Assembly (NCBI GenBank): GCA_030523275.1
Contig: JAUNIX010000013.1
Location: forward strand, 17,483-81,482
Direction of reading: 5' to 3'
Source: Lachnospiraceae bacterium
GTDB lineage: Bacteria > Bacillota > Clostridia > Lachnospirales > Lachnospiraceae
Length of the DNA: 64,000 nucleotides
This document shows positions 1 through 8,644 of this stretch, one piece after another (the stretch's first letter is position 1; each line of letters begins with the position of its first letter). The notes below the pieces were generated by a model, which did not search any database, had not been told where the DNA came from, and saw only the letters and a program-made list of their open reading frames with translations. The position numbers and the translations under genes were made by a program.

Positions 1-1
1 A

Positions 2-628
2 AATAACCCAACCTCAACCATCATCGGCAGAGACGACATGGAAAAAATCCTAGAACATTGTCAGACCACTGGAACATTCGTCATCATCGACGAAACTTAC
101 ATTGAATTTGCTCCAGATATGGAAAATGTAACATCCATTCCATTGACAAATCAATATTCAAATATGGTCATTTTACGTGGTATTTCCAAATTTTTTGCCG
201 CTCCTGGTCTTCGCCTTGGATATGCAATCTGCAAGAATTCTAAACTGTATGAACAGATGAGTGCAATTAAAAATCCATGGACCATCAATTCGTTAGCAGG
301 GGTCGCTGGTGAAATCATGTTTTCTGATCATCACTATATTCAGGAAACAAAAATGTTTACCAATGTAGAACGTGAATATTGTAAGAAACAACTGGATACG
401 ATCAAGTCGGTAAAATACTACGATTCTTATGGTAATTTTATCCTTGTCAAAATTTTAAATGAAAACATTACTTCTTATGATGTATTTGTACATTGCATCA
501 AAAAGGGACTCATGATTCGCGATTGTGCTGACTTTGCAGGACTAGATGAACATTACATTCGATTTTGTTTTATGAGCCATGAAAAAAATAAACAACTGAT
601 GGAGGCACTAAAAGAATTACTTGCATAA
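2..628 (+). CDS. HisC/CobD-type PLP aminotransferase, 3' part
   Basis: The reading frame is open from the left edge, so the N-terminus lies outside the window. The visible 208 residues are the C-terminal two thirds of a fold-type I PLP enzyme. They begin with an NNPTS segment, followed by the PLP-ring Asp in IIDETY and the Schiff-base Lys in GISKFFAAPGLRLGY, with the conserved Arg in LRLGY. A late Arg (HYIRFCF) fits the carboxylate- or phosphate-binding Arg of the family. Histidinol-phosphate aminotransferase and threonine-phosphate decarboxylase share this pattern and cannot be separated here. The gene ends at a strong hairpin. Family is firm, substrate is open. Confidence 0.85.
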   Translation, partial: NNPTSTIIGRDDMEKILEHCQTTGTFVIIDETYIEFAPDMENVTSIPLTNQYSNMVILRGISKFFAAPGLRLGYAICKNSKLYEQMSAIKNPWTINSLAGVAGEIMFSDHHYIQETKMFTNVEREYCKKQLDTIKSVKYYDSYGNFILVKILNENITSYDVFVHCIKKGLMIRDCADFAGLDEHYIRFCFMSHEKNKQLMEALKELLA

Positions 629-630
629 CA

Positions 631-671
631 AAAAGGTAACTCAGACTGATTTTACTGAGTTACCTTTTTTA
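631..671. terminator. bidirectional rho-independent terminator
   Basis: Arms at 632-644 and 655-667 are exact 13-base inverted repeats with a 10-base loop. The T-run at 663-670 serves the plus-strand aminotransferase. The A-run at 629-634 gives a U-tract for the minus-strand zinc-ribbon gene that ends at 691. Confidence 0.85.
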
Positions 672-690
672 GAATGCACTGATCTTTATC

Positions 691-918
691 CTATATACTT
701 TTATCATTTTCATCAATCAATAATATCTTACATTGGCTACAACGATATGTCTTCAATTTTGTCTTACCAAAATAATTTGTTTTTACCAAACACACTTCAT
801 ATGATTTTGGCAAATTTATAATACTGTGCTGTTTTTTCCCTTTTGGTGTCCAAGTGATATCTCCACTGTCAGCAATATATCCAATTTTCATATCTTCACC
901 ACAAAATGGGCAATTCAT
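691..918 (-). CDS. small zinc-ribbon protein (DUF6487-like)
   Basis: This 75-aa protein has an N-terminal CPFCG pair (from residue 3) and a C-terminal CSQCK pair, which together would bind one zinc ion. The pattern CPFCGEDMKIGYI followed by a Trp and a GKK segment resembles the small DUF6487 family of unknown function. The start at 918 is preferred over the upstream ATG at 942 because an AAAGGGG ribosome binding site lies just ahead of it. It is a single gene with terminators on both sides. Cytosolic; role unknown. Confidence 0.65.
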   Translation of the reverse strand: MNCPFCGEDMKIGYIADSGDITWTPKGKKQHSIINLPKSYEVCLVKTNYFGKTKLKTYRCSQCKILLIDENDKSI

Positions 919-987
919 GATGTTCCCCTTTCTCAATTTCATTTACGATTCATTATGTATAACGTTTTTAGGAAGCAAAATGTGACA

Positions 988-1050
988 AAAAAAATATGGC
1001 TCGTGTCAATTAACAATGAATCTCTCAATTGCAATCGATACGAACCATAT
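988..1050 (-). terminator. terminator of the C_GCAxxG gene
   Basis: On the minus strand an 11-base stem (1040-1050 with 995-1005, one G-U pair) encloses a smaller AATTG stem and is followed by a run of T residues. It begins right after the stop codon at 1054. Confidence 0.7.
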
Positions 1051-1053
1051 ATT

Positions 1054-1527
1054 TTACGATTGATGCTCTTGTATATAATTTTCTAAGATTGTTGCTGCTA
1101 TACCCACATTTTGCACACAAGGACGCTTTTTATAGTACGTTTTCGTCCGTTCTTCTGGCACATGACTAAACTGATCTCCCGTCAGACCTAATAATTCTTT
1201 ACAAATAATCGAACCAGTTTCTTCTTTAAAATATGATGCCAGTTCCTGAATCCTCTTGTAATGTCCTGCTTTCGCCTGTCGATCTGTTGGCGAATCATAT
1301 CCGTATAACAGTCCCGCTGCCATAAACATCCCTGTTACTGCACCACAGACTTCTCTCATTCTTCCCATACCTCCGCCAAAGGAAGAACTAAGTTTCAAAG
1401 CTATGGATTTCTCCATCCCAAGTTCTTCAGCATAACATAGGAAAACAGCCTGTGCACAATTATAACCTTCTTTAAAATATTTCATGGCTTTTTGTCCATG
1501 AAAACTATTCATAAAATCAATATCCAT
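1054..1527 (-). CDS. C_GCAxxG_C_C family protein
   Basis: A 157-aa member of the redox-active C_GCAxxG_C_C family. It shows GYNCAQAVF, then FGGGMGRMREVCGAVTG, then two further cysteines in CKELLG and KRPC. Families of this type are thought to act in electron transfer or metal handling, but no reaction is established. The start at 1527 follows a TAGGTG ribosome binding site and avoids the overlap with the upstream lipoprotein that the earlier start (1563) would create. It is the last gene of the purA-lepB-lipoprotein unit, 11 bases after the lipoprotein stop. Confidence 0.8.
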   Translation of the reverse strand: MDIDFMNSFHGQKAMKYFKEGYNCAQAVFLCYAEELGMEKSIALKLSSSFGGGMGRMREVCGAVTGMFMAAGLLYGYDSPTDRQAKAGHYKRIQELASYFKEETGSIICKELLGLTGDQFSHVPEERTKTYYKKRPCVQNVGIAATILENYIQEHQS

Positions 1528-1538
1528 CGTACACACAC

Positions 1539-2030
1539 CTACTGTTCTAATTTTATGATGCATTTATTATTTTTTTCATTGATTTTTTCCAGTTCTGCAT
1601 CCGATTTCGCCGATTTTGTAGGATAAACTTCAAGATAATACTCTTCTCCCTTTTTCAGATTTTCAAATGTATAATCTGATTGTCCCTTTTTAATCTCTAT
1701 TGTAACGGGATCTTTCTCATATGCAGCATCGGTCAGAGAAAATTCCAACCCCAAAGAAGTATCTAATTGATCTATATCTTCAAATGATAATGTTACTTTT
1801 GTTCCTGAAGTTTTAAAGTTAATACCATTTGTAATATCCTCAAATGAAATCTTTTTGACATTTTTTGCAAATTCTGTGACTTTCTCTGTCGTTACAACCT
1901 CCGTCGTTGTTTCTTCTGTTTTTGTTTCCGTTTCTTTCTTTGTTTCTTCCTTTTGACTTCCACAACCAATCGTCGTAAAGATCAAACAAAAACAAAGCAA
2001 ACCAAAAATCAGCATTTTTTTACTTTTCAT
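1539..2030 (-). CDS. lipoprotein of unknown function
   Basis: A 163-aa protein with a type II signal peptide: basic N-terminus, hydrophobic core, and lipobox TTIGC with Cys at about residue 23. The segment after it is a flexible Glu/Thr/Lys-rich linker (to about residue 55). A roughly 100-residue C-terminal part then reads like a beta-sandwich (alternating polar/hydrophobic strands such as KVTLSFEDI and DYTFENLKKGEEYYLEVYP). It may be a fibronectin-III-like domain; that is an inference. The start at 2030 has an AGGGGG ribosome binding site six bases upstream. It sits 10 bases after lepB. No catalytic motif is visible. Confidence 0.7.
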   Translation of the reverse strand: MKSKKMLIFGLLCFCLIFTTIGCGSQKEETKKETETKTEETTTEVVTTEKVTEFAKNVKKISFEDITNGINFKTSGTKVTLSFEDIDQLDTSLGLEFSLTDAAYEKDPVTIEIKKGQSDYTFENLKKGEEYYLEVYPTKSAKSDAELEKINEKNNKCIIKLEQ

Positions 2031-2040
2031 ATTCATCCCC

Positions 2041-2553
2041 CTAATGAATCAAATGAATTTTAGGAAAATACTGCAGTTTTGCTTTTCCTAAAATTGCATC
2101 TCTCTTTACATATTTATCATTCCAAAAACGAGAATCGAGAGAATCGTTTCGATTATCACCTAACATAAAATAACAATCGTCTGGTACATGATACGGCCCA
2201 AAATCTCCCTCCATCGGTTCTTTGATATAATCATCCTTTAGCGGAGTTTTGCTGTCGTTAATATAAACTTTTCCATCTTTAATCTCCACTTTATCACCCG
2301 GCTCACCAATGATTCGCTTAATAAATAATTCACTCGGATCATCGGGATATTCAAAGACGACAATATCGCCCCTTTGGGGATCATTAAACCAATAAGAAGT
2401 TCTTAGGGCAATGAGTTTATCTCCAGTCATAATTGTATTTTCCATGGAACCGCTTGGAATTCTGGAATTAACGATCAAAAATTCACTCACAAAAACAGCA
2501 AGGATAACCGCTAATATAATACATTTTATCCATCCGATAATTTCACTCTTCAT
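2041..2553 (-). CDS. lepB: signal peptidase I
   Basis: This 170-aa serine protease cleaves signal peptides of exported proteins at the outer face of the membrane. One N-terminal membrane segment (residues 9-29) is followed by the catalytic Ser in RIPSGSMENT (about residue 36). The general-base Lys is in FIKRIIGEPGD (about 79), and the C-terminal box GDNRNDSLDSR is intact. The short form with a single anchor is usual in Firmicutes. It is downstream of purA across a hairpin and directly upstream of a lipoprotein. Confidence 0.95.
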   Translation of the reverse strand: MKSEIIGWIKCIILAVILAVFVSEFLIVNSRIPSGSMENTIMTGDKLIALRTSYWFNDPQRGDIVVFEYPDDPSELFIKRIIGEPGDKVEIKDGKVYINDSKTPLKDDYIKEPMEGDFGPYHVPDDCYFMLGDNRNDSLDSRFWNDKYVKRDAILGKAKLQYFPKIHLIH

Positions 2554-2578
2554 AAAATTGCCTTTCTGTCTGTAAAGA

Positions 2579-2610
2579 TGACAGCAGGCATTATAAAATG
2601 CCTGCTGTCA
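2579..2610. terminator. perfect inverted repeat between purA and lepB
   Basis: Exact 13-base arms (2579-2591 and 2598-2610) with a six-base loop sit between the purA stop and lepB. There is no clear T-run on either side. It may act as a weak terminator, an mRNA-end stabiliser or a processing site that sets lepB below purA. Confidence 0.55.
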
Positions 2611-2628
2611 AGTTCATATTCTATGTAA

Positions 2629-3915
2629 CTATTTCTCAAATCCACGATAAATAATTTCGTCTCTTCCAGGACCATTTGAAATCAAAGTAATTGGATATCC
2701 CAGTTTTTCTTCTACAAACTCAACATATTTTCTGCAGTTTTCTGGTAAATCTTCGTATTTTGTAATTCCTCTGATGTCGCTCTTCCATCCTGGCAATACT
2801 TCTAAGACAGGTTTTGCCTTTTCTAATTTTCTTGTTGTTGGGAAATCAGTTGTTATCTCACCATCGATTTCATACCCAACACACACAGGAATCTCATCTA
2901 AATAGCCAAGAACATCTAATACTGTAAACGCAACATCTGTTGCACCCTGCATTCTACATCCATATTTGGAAGCTGGAATATCAAACCATCCCATACGTCT
3001 TGGACGTCCAGTTGTAGCACCATATTCACCGCCATCACCACCACGTCTTCTTAATTCATCTGCTTCCTCACCAAAGATTTCACTGACAAAAGCACCTGCA
3101 CCTACCGCACTAGAGTATGCTTTTACAACTGTGATTACTTTCTTAATCTCATATGGAGGAATACCTGCTCCAATTGCTCCATAAGCTGCCAAAGTGGAAG
3201 AGGATGTAACCATTGGATAAATTCCATGATCTGGATCTTTTAAAGAACCAAGCTGACCCTCTAATAAGATATTCTTTCCTTCTTTGATTGCCTGATCTAA
3301 GTATGCAGATACATCGCATACATAAGGAGCAACCATTTCTTTATATTCCATCAATGTATTAAATAATTCTTCTTCATCAATGGCTGGTTTATGATACAAA
3401 TGTTCTAATAAAACATTCTTTTGTGTGCATACATTGGCAATCTTTTCTTTTAAATATTCTTCGTCAAATAATTCATTAACCTGAAAACCAATCTTTGCAT
3501 ATTTATCTGAATAAAATGGTGCAATTCCGGACTTTGTGGAACCAAAAGATTTTCCGCCAAGACGTTCTTCTTCATATTGATCAAATAATACATGATATGG
3601 CATAACAATCTGGGCACGATCTGATATTAATAACTTAGGTGCTGGTACTCCCTGTGACTCAACTTCTTTTAATTCGTTAAAAAGAACAGGAATATTTAAT
3701 GCAACACCATTGCCAATAATACTGGTTGTATTATCGTTAAATACACCAGATGGTAATGTGTGTAATGCAAATTTACCATAGTTATTAATGATGGTATGAC
3801 CAGCATTTGCTCCGCCTTGGAAACGGATGACAATATCTGAATCCTGTGCAAGCATATCAGTGATCTTACCTTTTCCTTCGTCTCCCCAGTTAGCTCCAAC
3901 TATTGCTTTTACCAT
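2629..3915 (-). CDS. purA: adenylosuccinate synthetase
   Basis: This 428-aa cytosolic enzyme couples IMP and aspartate at the expense of GTP, the first step from IMP to AMP. The catalytic loop GDEGKGK starts at about residue 12, with GGANAGHT and HTLPSGVF following. The GTP/IMP segment SSSTLAAYGA and the TTGRPRRMGWFD motif are all present, and the length equals that of bacterial homologues. A good AGGAGG site precedes the ATG. A sigma-A promoter lies about 130 bases upstream. lepB and two small genes follow. Confidence 0.98.
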   Translation of the reverse strand: MVKAIVGANWGDEGKGKITDMLAQDSDIVIRFQGGANAGHTIINNYGKFALHTLPSGVFNDNTTSIIGNGVALNIPVLFNELKEVESQGVPAPKLLISDRAQIVMPYHVLFDQYEEERLGGKSFGSTKSGIAPFYSDKYAKIGFQVNELFDEEYLKEKIANVCTQKNVLLEHLYHKPAIDEEELFNTLMEYKEMVAPYVCDVSAYLDQAIKEGKNILLEGQLGSLKDPDHGIYPMVTSSSTLAAYGAIGAGIPPYEIKKVITVVKAYSSAVGAGAFVSEIFGEEADELRRRGGDGGEYGATTGRPRRMGWFDIPASKYGCRMQGATDVAFTVLDVLGYLDEIPVCVGYEIDGEITTDFPTTRKLEKAKPVLEVLPGWKSDIRGITKYEDLPENCRKYVEFVEEKLGYPITLISNGPGRDEIIYRGFEK

Positions 3916-4040
3916 GAGTTATAATCCTCCTAAATGTATCTAAGTTCTGCGAAGCATTGATCATCTCCGCACAATCTGATTACTACTATATGCGCACAAA
4001 CACTTTAGTACGCTAAAGAGCTCATACACATACATTATTT

Positions 4041-4069
4041 ATTCTATAGCTTTTTAGTATCTATGTCAA
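4041..4069 (-). promoter_or_regulatory. sigma-A promoter of purA
   Basis: On the minus strand TTGACA (4064-4069) and TAGAAT (4041-4046) are separated by exactly 17 bases. The -35 box overlaps the stop codon of the DUF815 gene. It predicts an untranslated leader of about 120 bases containing a small hairpin (4003-4018). Confidence 0.7.
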
Positions 4070-5349
4070 GCCGTCGTTCCCTTCAAATGCGTGATAACTT
4101 GTTCAGCTGCACGACCGGAAAATCCACCATGTGTCAATTCCCAACGAATGGCCTTTTGTTCAAGTTCTTCTTTTGATATCTCAATTCCTTCCCTCTCGGC
4201 AAGTGTATGTACGATATTTAAGAATTCTTTTTTTGCCGGTGAACCATAGTAAATAGCAAGTCCAAAACGTGCAAATAATGACAGCTTTTCCTGCTTGGAA
4301 TCGTTATGATGCATATCTTCTCCAAGTTTACGTTGATCATCCCAAGTTTCTTTTACCAGATGTCGACGATTGGAAGTGGCGTAAATCAATACATTGTCTG
4401 GTTTGATCTCAAGACCACCTTCAATGACTGCTTTTAAATATTTATATTCCAGTTCCGATTCTTCAAAGGATAAATCATCCATATAAATAATAAATTTATA
4501 ATTTCGATCTTTAATCTGAGCAATCACACTGTTTAAATCCTGAAACTGGTGTTTATAAATCTCGATCATACGCAGACCATCTTTATAAAATTGATTTAGG
4601 ATCGCTTTAATACTTGTGGATTTACCAGTTCCACTTTCTCCAAATAACAATACATTATTCGCTCTTTTTCCCTCTACAAATGCCTTTGTATTCTCTAAAA
4701 GCTGCTGTTTTTGCAAATCATATCCAACAATATCATCAAGCACAACGCTCGAACTGTTAACAATCGGAATAATCTCTGCTCCATGCTCTTTATGCTGAAT
4801 ACGAAATGCTTTGTGCAGACCAAATTTACCAACTCCGTATTCCCCATAAAATTGACTGATTTCACGACACATGCCGTCAATATCTTCTTTATCCAATTTT
4901 ACAGCAAGCTTCATCAGCCGCTCTCGAAGCATTTGATTAAAGACAACCCCTTTTGCCTGCGCCGGAACAAAATCCGTAAATAAATATGCAAATGAAGTTC
5001 CTATATATTGCTCGATCTGCTGCCAGTCAAATTGCAGATAGTAGTTAATGATTTCCATATCATGATGCAACAACGCGGTCATGCTACCTTCCATTTCACC
5101 TTTTTTTTCACAAAAACGGCTATAGGAATTCTCATTATTGATTAATAAAAATGCAATATAAATATGCCACAAATTTCCCTGGAAACCACGACTTTGCGCA
5201 GTCTCAATCAATCCGGAAATTCCTTTAAAAATTAACTCTCCAGCTTTTTGCTGATCCATCTCTTTATAATGGTCGATCACATGGCAAAGAGAAGAAAATA
5301 CTTCATCCTCCTCCATGCTGCGATAAATAACCAATTCATACGCCTTCAT
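4066..5349 (-). CDS. DUF815 family P-loop ATPase
   Basis: A 427-aa AAA-type ATPase. A mostly helical N-terminal half is followed by a Walker A motif (LLFGESGTGKSTS, about residue 235) and a Walker B-like segment (FIIYMDDLSFEE, about 290). Next come a sensor-like YATSNRRH and a C-terminal helical lid. This is the layout of DUF815 (PF05673) proteins, whose cellular role is not known. The start at 5349 has an AAAAGGGG site upstream, which the longer frame lacks. It is the last gene of the mntP-to-pheA operon, 44 bases after pheA, and is followed by the purA promoter. Confidence 0.85.
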   Translation of the reverse strand: MKAYELVIYRSMEEDEVFSSLCHVIDHYKEMDQQKAGELIFKGISGLIETAQSRGFQGNLWHIYIAFLLINNENSYSRFCEKKGEMEGSMTALLHHDMEIINYYLQFDWQQIEQYIGTSFAYLFTDFVPAQAKGVVFNQMLRERLMKLAVKLDKEDIDGMCREISQFYGEYGVGKFGLHKAFRIQHKEHGAEIIPIVNSSSVVLDDIVGYDLQKQQLLENTKAFVEGKRANNVLLFGESGTGKSTSIKAILNQFYKDGLRMIEIYKHQFQDLNSVIAQIKDRNYKFIIYMDDLSFEESELEYKYLKAVIEGGLEIKPDNVLIYATSNRRHLVKETWDDQRKLGEDMHHNDSKQEKLSLFARFGLAIYYGSPAKKEFLNIVHTLAEREGIEISKEELEQKAIRWELTHGGFSGRAAEQVITHLKGTTA

Positions 5350-5393
5350 GATGATACCCCTTTTCTTTTTATCCATTTATCAATCTATATAAA

Positions 5394-6524
5394 TTAGAAA
5401 CATCCTAATATTTTAAAGTCATTTACTTCTTCACGGATTCCTTTCAACGCGTTCTTCACTTCAGGATCCATCAGATTTCCTAATACGTCAATATAAAAAC
5501 CATATTCCCATTGTCTGTTTGGCAGCGGTCTGGATTCCAAATTAGTCATATTGACCCCATTAAACATAAAATGTCCTAAAATACCATGCAAACTTCCAAT
5601 TTCGTGAGGCAGTGAAAAACTAACACTCACTTTTTTGGCATCTTTTTTGAATAATTTCTTTTTCGAGAAAATTACAAAGCGAGTACAGTTATTGGATTCT
5701 CGATTGATCTCTCTTGCATAGATTTGTAATCCATAAAGATTTGCTGCGTGCTCACTACAAATTGCCAAGTGTCGTTTCAAACCTTCATCTGCTACTTTTT
5801 TTGCTGCAACTGCCGTATTTAAAGCAGTTGCCGTTCCCCAAGGATAACAGGAAAGAAATTCATCACACTGCATTAACGCCTGCGGATGAGAATAAACCGT
5901 TGTCACTTCCTCTAGATCAGTTCCAGGCAATCCGGCTAACATATGTTTACATGCAACTTGCTCTTCTCCAACAATAAAGACATCATGTGCCAATAATAAA
6001 TCATAAATACCACTGACTGTTCCTGCAGAAGTATTTTCAATTGGTAAGATACCATAGTCTGCTTGTCCATCATCCAAAGCGATTAAAACATCTTCAAATT
6101 CTTTTACCGAAAAATTTTTAACGTTTTGACCAAAAAATTTTATCATTGCTTCTTCTTGATAAGCACCTGGAATGCCCTGATAAACAACATTTGTATTTTC
6201 GTCAATCGGCAGTGCATCAACCATCTCAAAATTAGCACTGATATAGTGATCGGATTGACCAATAATGCGATATTGATAACGTCGGCTCAATGACATCATC
6301 TGAGTAAATAACTCTTCAACCGCTTTATTGTATTGTGGATTTTTGACAACTGCCATTGCTCGGGCAATTTTGGCTCTCTCTCTATTTCGGTCAAGAACCG
6401 GCTTATTTGTGCCAATTTTATATTGAGCAACTTCTCCGGCACAATCCATGCGACGTTCAAATAAGTCAATCAATTGCTCGTCAATTTTATCAATATCTGC
6501 ACGAATTTCACTTAAGTCTCTCAT
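5394..6524 (-). CDS. pheA: bifunctional chorismate mutase / prephenate dehydratase
   Basis: The 376-aa P-protein turns chorismate into prephenate and then phenylpyruvate for phenylalanine synthesis. Residues 1-85 are an AroQ-type mutase helix bundle (RADIDKIDEQLIDLFERR). Residues 110-285 are the dehydratase, with the catalytic Thr in the CTRF motif. Residues 295-370 are an ACT domain with the ESRP motif, the usual site of phenylalanine feedback inhibition. Its ATG overlaps the folBK stop as ATGA, so the two are translationally coupled. A phenylalanine gene inside a folate operon is a reasonable link, since both use chorismate. Confidence 0.96.
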   Translation of the reverse strand: MRDLSEIRADIDKIDEQLIDLFERRMDCAGEVAQYKIGTNKPVLDRNRERAKIARAMAVVKNPQYNKAVEELFTQMMSLSRRYQYRIIGQSDHYISANFEMVDALPIDENTNVVYQGIPGAYQEEAMIKFFGQNVKNFSVKEFEDVLIALDDGQADYGILPIENTSAGTVSGIYDLLLAHDVFIVGEEQVACKHMLAGLPGTDLEEVTTVYSHPQALMQCDEFLSCYPWGTATALNTAVAAKKVADEGLKRHLAICSEHAANLYGLQIYAREINRESNNCTRFVIFSKKKLFKKDAKKVSVSFSLPHEIGSLHGILGHFMFNGVNMTNLESRPLPNRQWEYGFYIDVLGNLMDPEVKNALKGIREEVNDFKILGCF

Positions 6525-7339
6525 TGTTCTAACTCCTCTTTTAATTGTAAAACTGTTTTATGTAAAACCGGATGCACATAATCCGGTGCAATTTCTGTTA
6601 ATGGTACTAGTACAAAATCCCTCAATGGAATTTCTTTATGTGGAATGATCAGATCCTCTGTATTTAAAATCAAATCATCATAAAATAAAATATCCAGATC
6701 TAATGTTCGTGGTCCCCAATGAATCTCTCTGGTCCTTCCTGCATTTTGTTCAATCTCATGCAAAACATCCAAAAGCTCCTCCGGCCATAAAACCGTATCG
6801 ATTTTCAGACACCCGTTCAAAAAATCATCCTGCTCTACACCGCCATATGGCTTTGTCACAAGAAATTCTGAAATTTGATCCACACGAACCATCGGATGTG
6901 CTTCTAACTCTCTAATCGCTCCCTTTAAATAGGCTTCTTTATCACCGAGATTAGATCCAATACTCAAATATACTGTATGCCTCTTTCGCGAAATTTCTAC
7001 TGATACCGTATCTAGCGGTAACCCTACTGGCGCCCAAGGCTTTTTAATTTCTGTCTTTAATGTTAAAATCTGTGGATATGTCATTAACAGCATGCGTGAA
7101 ACGGATTCCGCAAGACATTCCAACAGTTTATACGTATGTTTTGTCACAAAATCAGCCACAAGCTGACAGACCTCCCCATAGTTTACCGAATCTTTTAACT
7201 CATCACTAATACCAGCCTGTCTTGTGTCCACCTCTAATTCAAACGAAAACAAAAACTTCTGACCAAGAACATTTTCTTCCCGAAAAACACCATGATTTGC
7301 ATAAACCTCTAAATCACGGATGCGAATATAATCTGCCAT
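6521..7339 (-). CDS. folBK: dihydroneopterin aldolase - HPPK fusion
   Basis: A 272-aa fusion of two consecutive folate enzymes. Residues 1-118 are dihydroneopterin aldolase (IRIRDLEVYANHGVF; catalytic Lys in EIKKPWAP). Residues 122-272 are 6-hydroxymethyl-dihydropterin pyrophosphokinase, with YLSIGSNLGDK at the start of the domain and the RTLDLDILFYDD signature near its end. The ATG at 7339 has AGGAG six bases upstream; a GTG one codon earlier is less well placed. It lies 19 bases after folP and overlaps pheA by four bases. Confidence 0.95.
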   Translation of the reverse strand: MADYIRIRDLEVYANHGVFREENVLGQKFLFSFELEVDTRQAGISDELKDSVNYGEVCQLVADFVTKHTYKLLECLAESVSRMLLMTYPQILTLKTEIKKPWAPVGLPLDTVSVEISRKRHTVYLSIGSNLGDKEAYLKGAIRELEAHPMVRVDQISEFLVTKPYGGVEQDDFLNGCLKIDTVLWPEELLDVLHEIEQNAGRTREIHWGPRTLDLDILFYDDLILNTEDLIIPHKEIPLRDFVLVPLTEIAPDYVHPVLHKTVLQLKEELEQ

Positions 7340-7358
7340 CACCGTCTCCTAACAACTC

Positions 7359-8168
7359 TTAATTCTGATTACAAATTGCCTCTGTCATCTTAAGTGCACG
7401 ATAATTCATCTTCACATCATGAACACGGAAAAAACGACAACCGGCAAGATAACCGATGATGGTTGTTGCCATCGTGCCCTCCTCACGTTGATCAACTGGC
7501 AAATCTAAAGTCAAACCAATCATAGATTTTCTAGAAGTCCCCAGTAAAACCGGTACATCAAATTCATTTAATCTTTCTAAATGCTTCATCAACAAGCGAT
7601 TTTGTTCTAAGTCTTTCGCAAAACCAATACCTGGATCTAACATGATCTTATCCTTCTCAATTCCTGCTTTCGCAGCCAGATCCATCGTCTCTGCCAAATC
7701 GGCAATTACATCGTTTACAAAGTCTGTGTAATCCATTTGCTTTCGGTTGTGCATCAAACAAGCAGCAACTCCACTTTTGGCGATTACGTCTGCCATTGTG
7801 CCATCCCATTTAAGTCCCCATATATCATTGATCAAATCTGCTCCAGCTTCGATTCCTGCCTTTGCCACTTTTGATTTATAAGTATCTAATGAAATTACCG
7901 TATCAAATCGTTTTCTAATTGCTTCAATCACTGGCACAACACGGGTGATTTCTTCTTCATCTGAAATCTTTGTGTGATTTGGTCTTGTAGACTCTCCACC
8001 AACATCGATGATCGTTGCACCTTCCTTAATCATCTTTTCCGTCTGGAATAAAGCCGCATCCATTTTATCATAATTGCCTCCATCCGAAAAAGAATCTGGT
8101 GTCACATTCAAGATTCCCATAATATATCCCTGTTTTTCTGTACAAAATTCTTTATTTCCTATAATCAT
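7359..8168 (-). CDS. folP: dihydropteroate synthase
   Basis: This 269-aa TIM-barrel enzyme joins 6-hydroxymethyl-dihydropterin pyrophosphate to p-aminobenzoate and is the sulfonamide target. It shows GILNVTPDSFSDGG (pterin/pyrophosphate loop), DVGGESTRPN (loop 2), DPGIGFAKD, and LLGTSRKSMIG near the C-terminus. The start at 8168 has AGGAG seven bases ahead and forms an ATGA overlap with the stop of the HD gene, so the longer frame upstream is not used. Confidence 0.96.
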   Translation of the reverse strand: MIIGNKEFCTEKQGYIMGILNVTPDSFSDGGNYDKMDAALFQTEKMIKEGATIIDVGGESTRPNHTKISDEEEITRVVPVIEAIRKRFDTVISLDTYKSKVAKAGIEAGADLINDIWGLKWDGTMADVIAKSGVAACLMHNRKQMDYTDFVNDVIADLAETMDLAAKAGIEKDKIMLDPGIGFAKDLEQNRLLMKHLERLNEFDVPVLLGTSRKSMIGLTLDLPVDQREEGTMATTIIGYLAGCRFFRVHDVKMNYRALKMTEAICNQN

Positions 8169-8644
8169 AGTATTACTCCTGTATTCTTTTTTTCTTCTGG
8201 CCAATTGCATTTTGCCGATGCCTGACAATCACGACACGGTCTTGAAAGTTTATCCGCGCGATACAATATTTGCTGAAACAACGTACCTTTTTTATGGTAA
8301 ACCCTATGTGCTAATATCGCATCCGTAATCTGCGTGATTTCCAACTCATCATAATCACAATCTCTTAAAATTGTTTCTGCCAGTTTCGCACCCTCGATTT
8401 CATGAGGAATTTCCTTTGTGTACTGCGCTGCTTTGCCAATATCGTGCAAAAGCGCTGCTGCATAAATGCAGTCCTTTGATACATCAAGTCCTTCTTCCAA
8501 TGCTAATATATAGGCAATACGGGCTACTGCGAGCAGATGCTCCCAATCATGATGACAAAAAATACGTTCTTTTTCTAAATCTGCAATCTGTTTCATATAA
8601 AATTGTAATGTTTTATGCTCTGCAACTTTCTGATAACGTTCCAT
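8165..8644 (-). CDS. HD-domain hydrolase in the folate operon
   Basis: A 159-aa HD-superfamily protein with HDWEHLLAV near residue 31 and LLHDIGKA near residue 65, the metal-binding HD motif. A Cys-rich tail (RPCRDCQASAKCNWPEEKKN) is typical of the HD proteins found between folate genes in Clostridia. It may be a nucleotide or pterin phosphohydrolase filling a folate step, but this is inferred from position only. No folE is visible in the window. It overlaps folC by 32 bases and folP by four. Confidence 0.8.
   Translation of the reverse strand: MERYQKVAEHKTLQFYMKQIADLEKERIFCHHDWEHLLAVARIAYILALEEGLDVSKDCIYAAALLHDIGKAAQYTKEIPHEIEGAKLAETILRDCDYDELEITQITDAILAHRVYHKKGTLFQQILYRADKLSRPCRDCQASAKCNWPEEKKNTGVIL

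Noticed and set aside
3916..4040. Purine riboswitch before purA
   Set aside because: The leader lacks the conserved three-way-junction segments; only a short hairpin at 4003-4018 is present.
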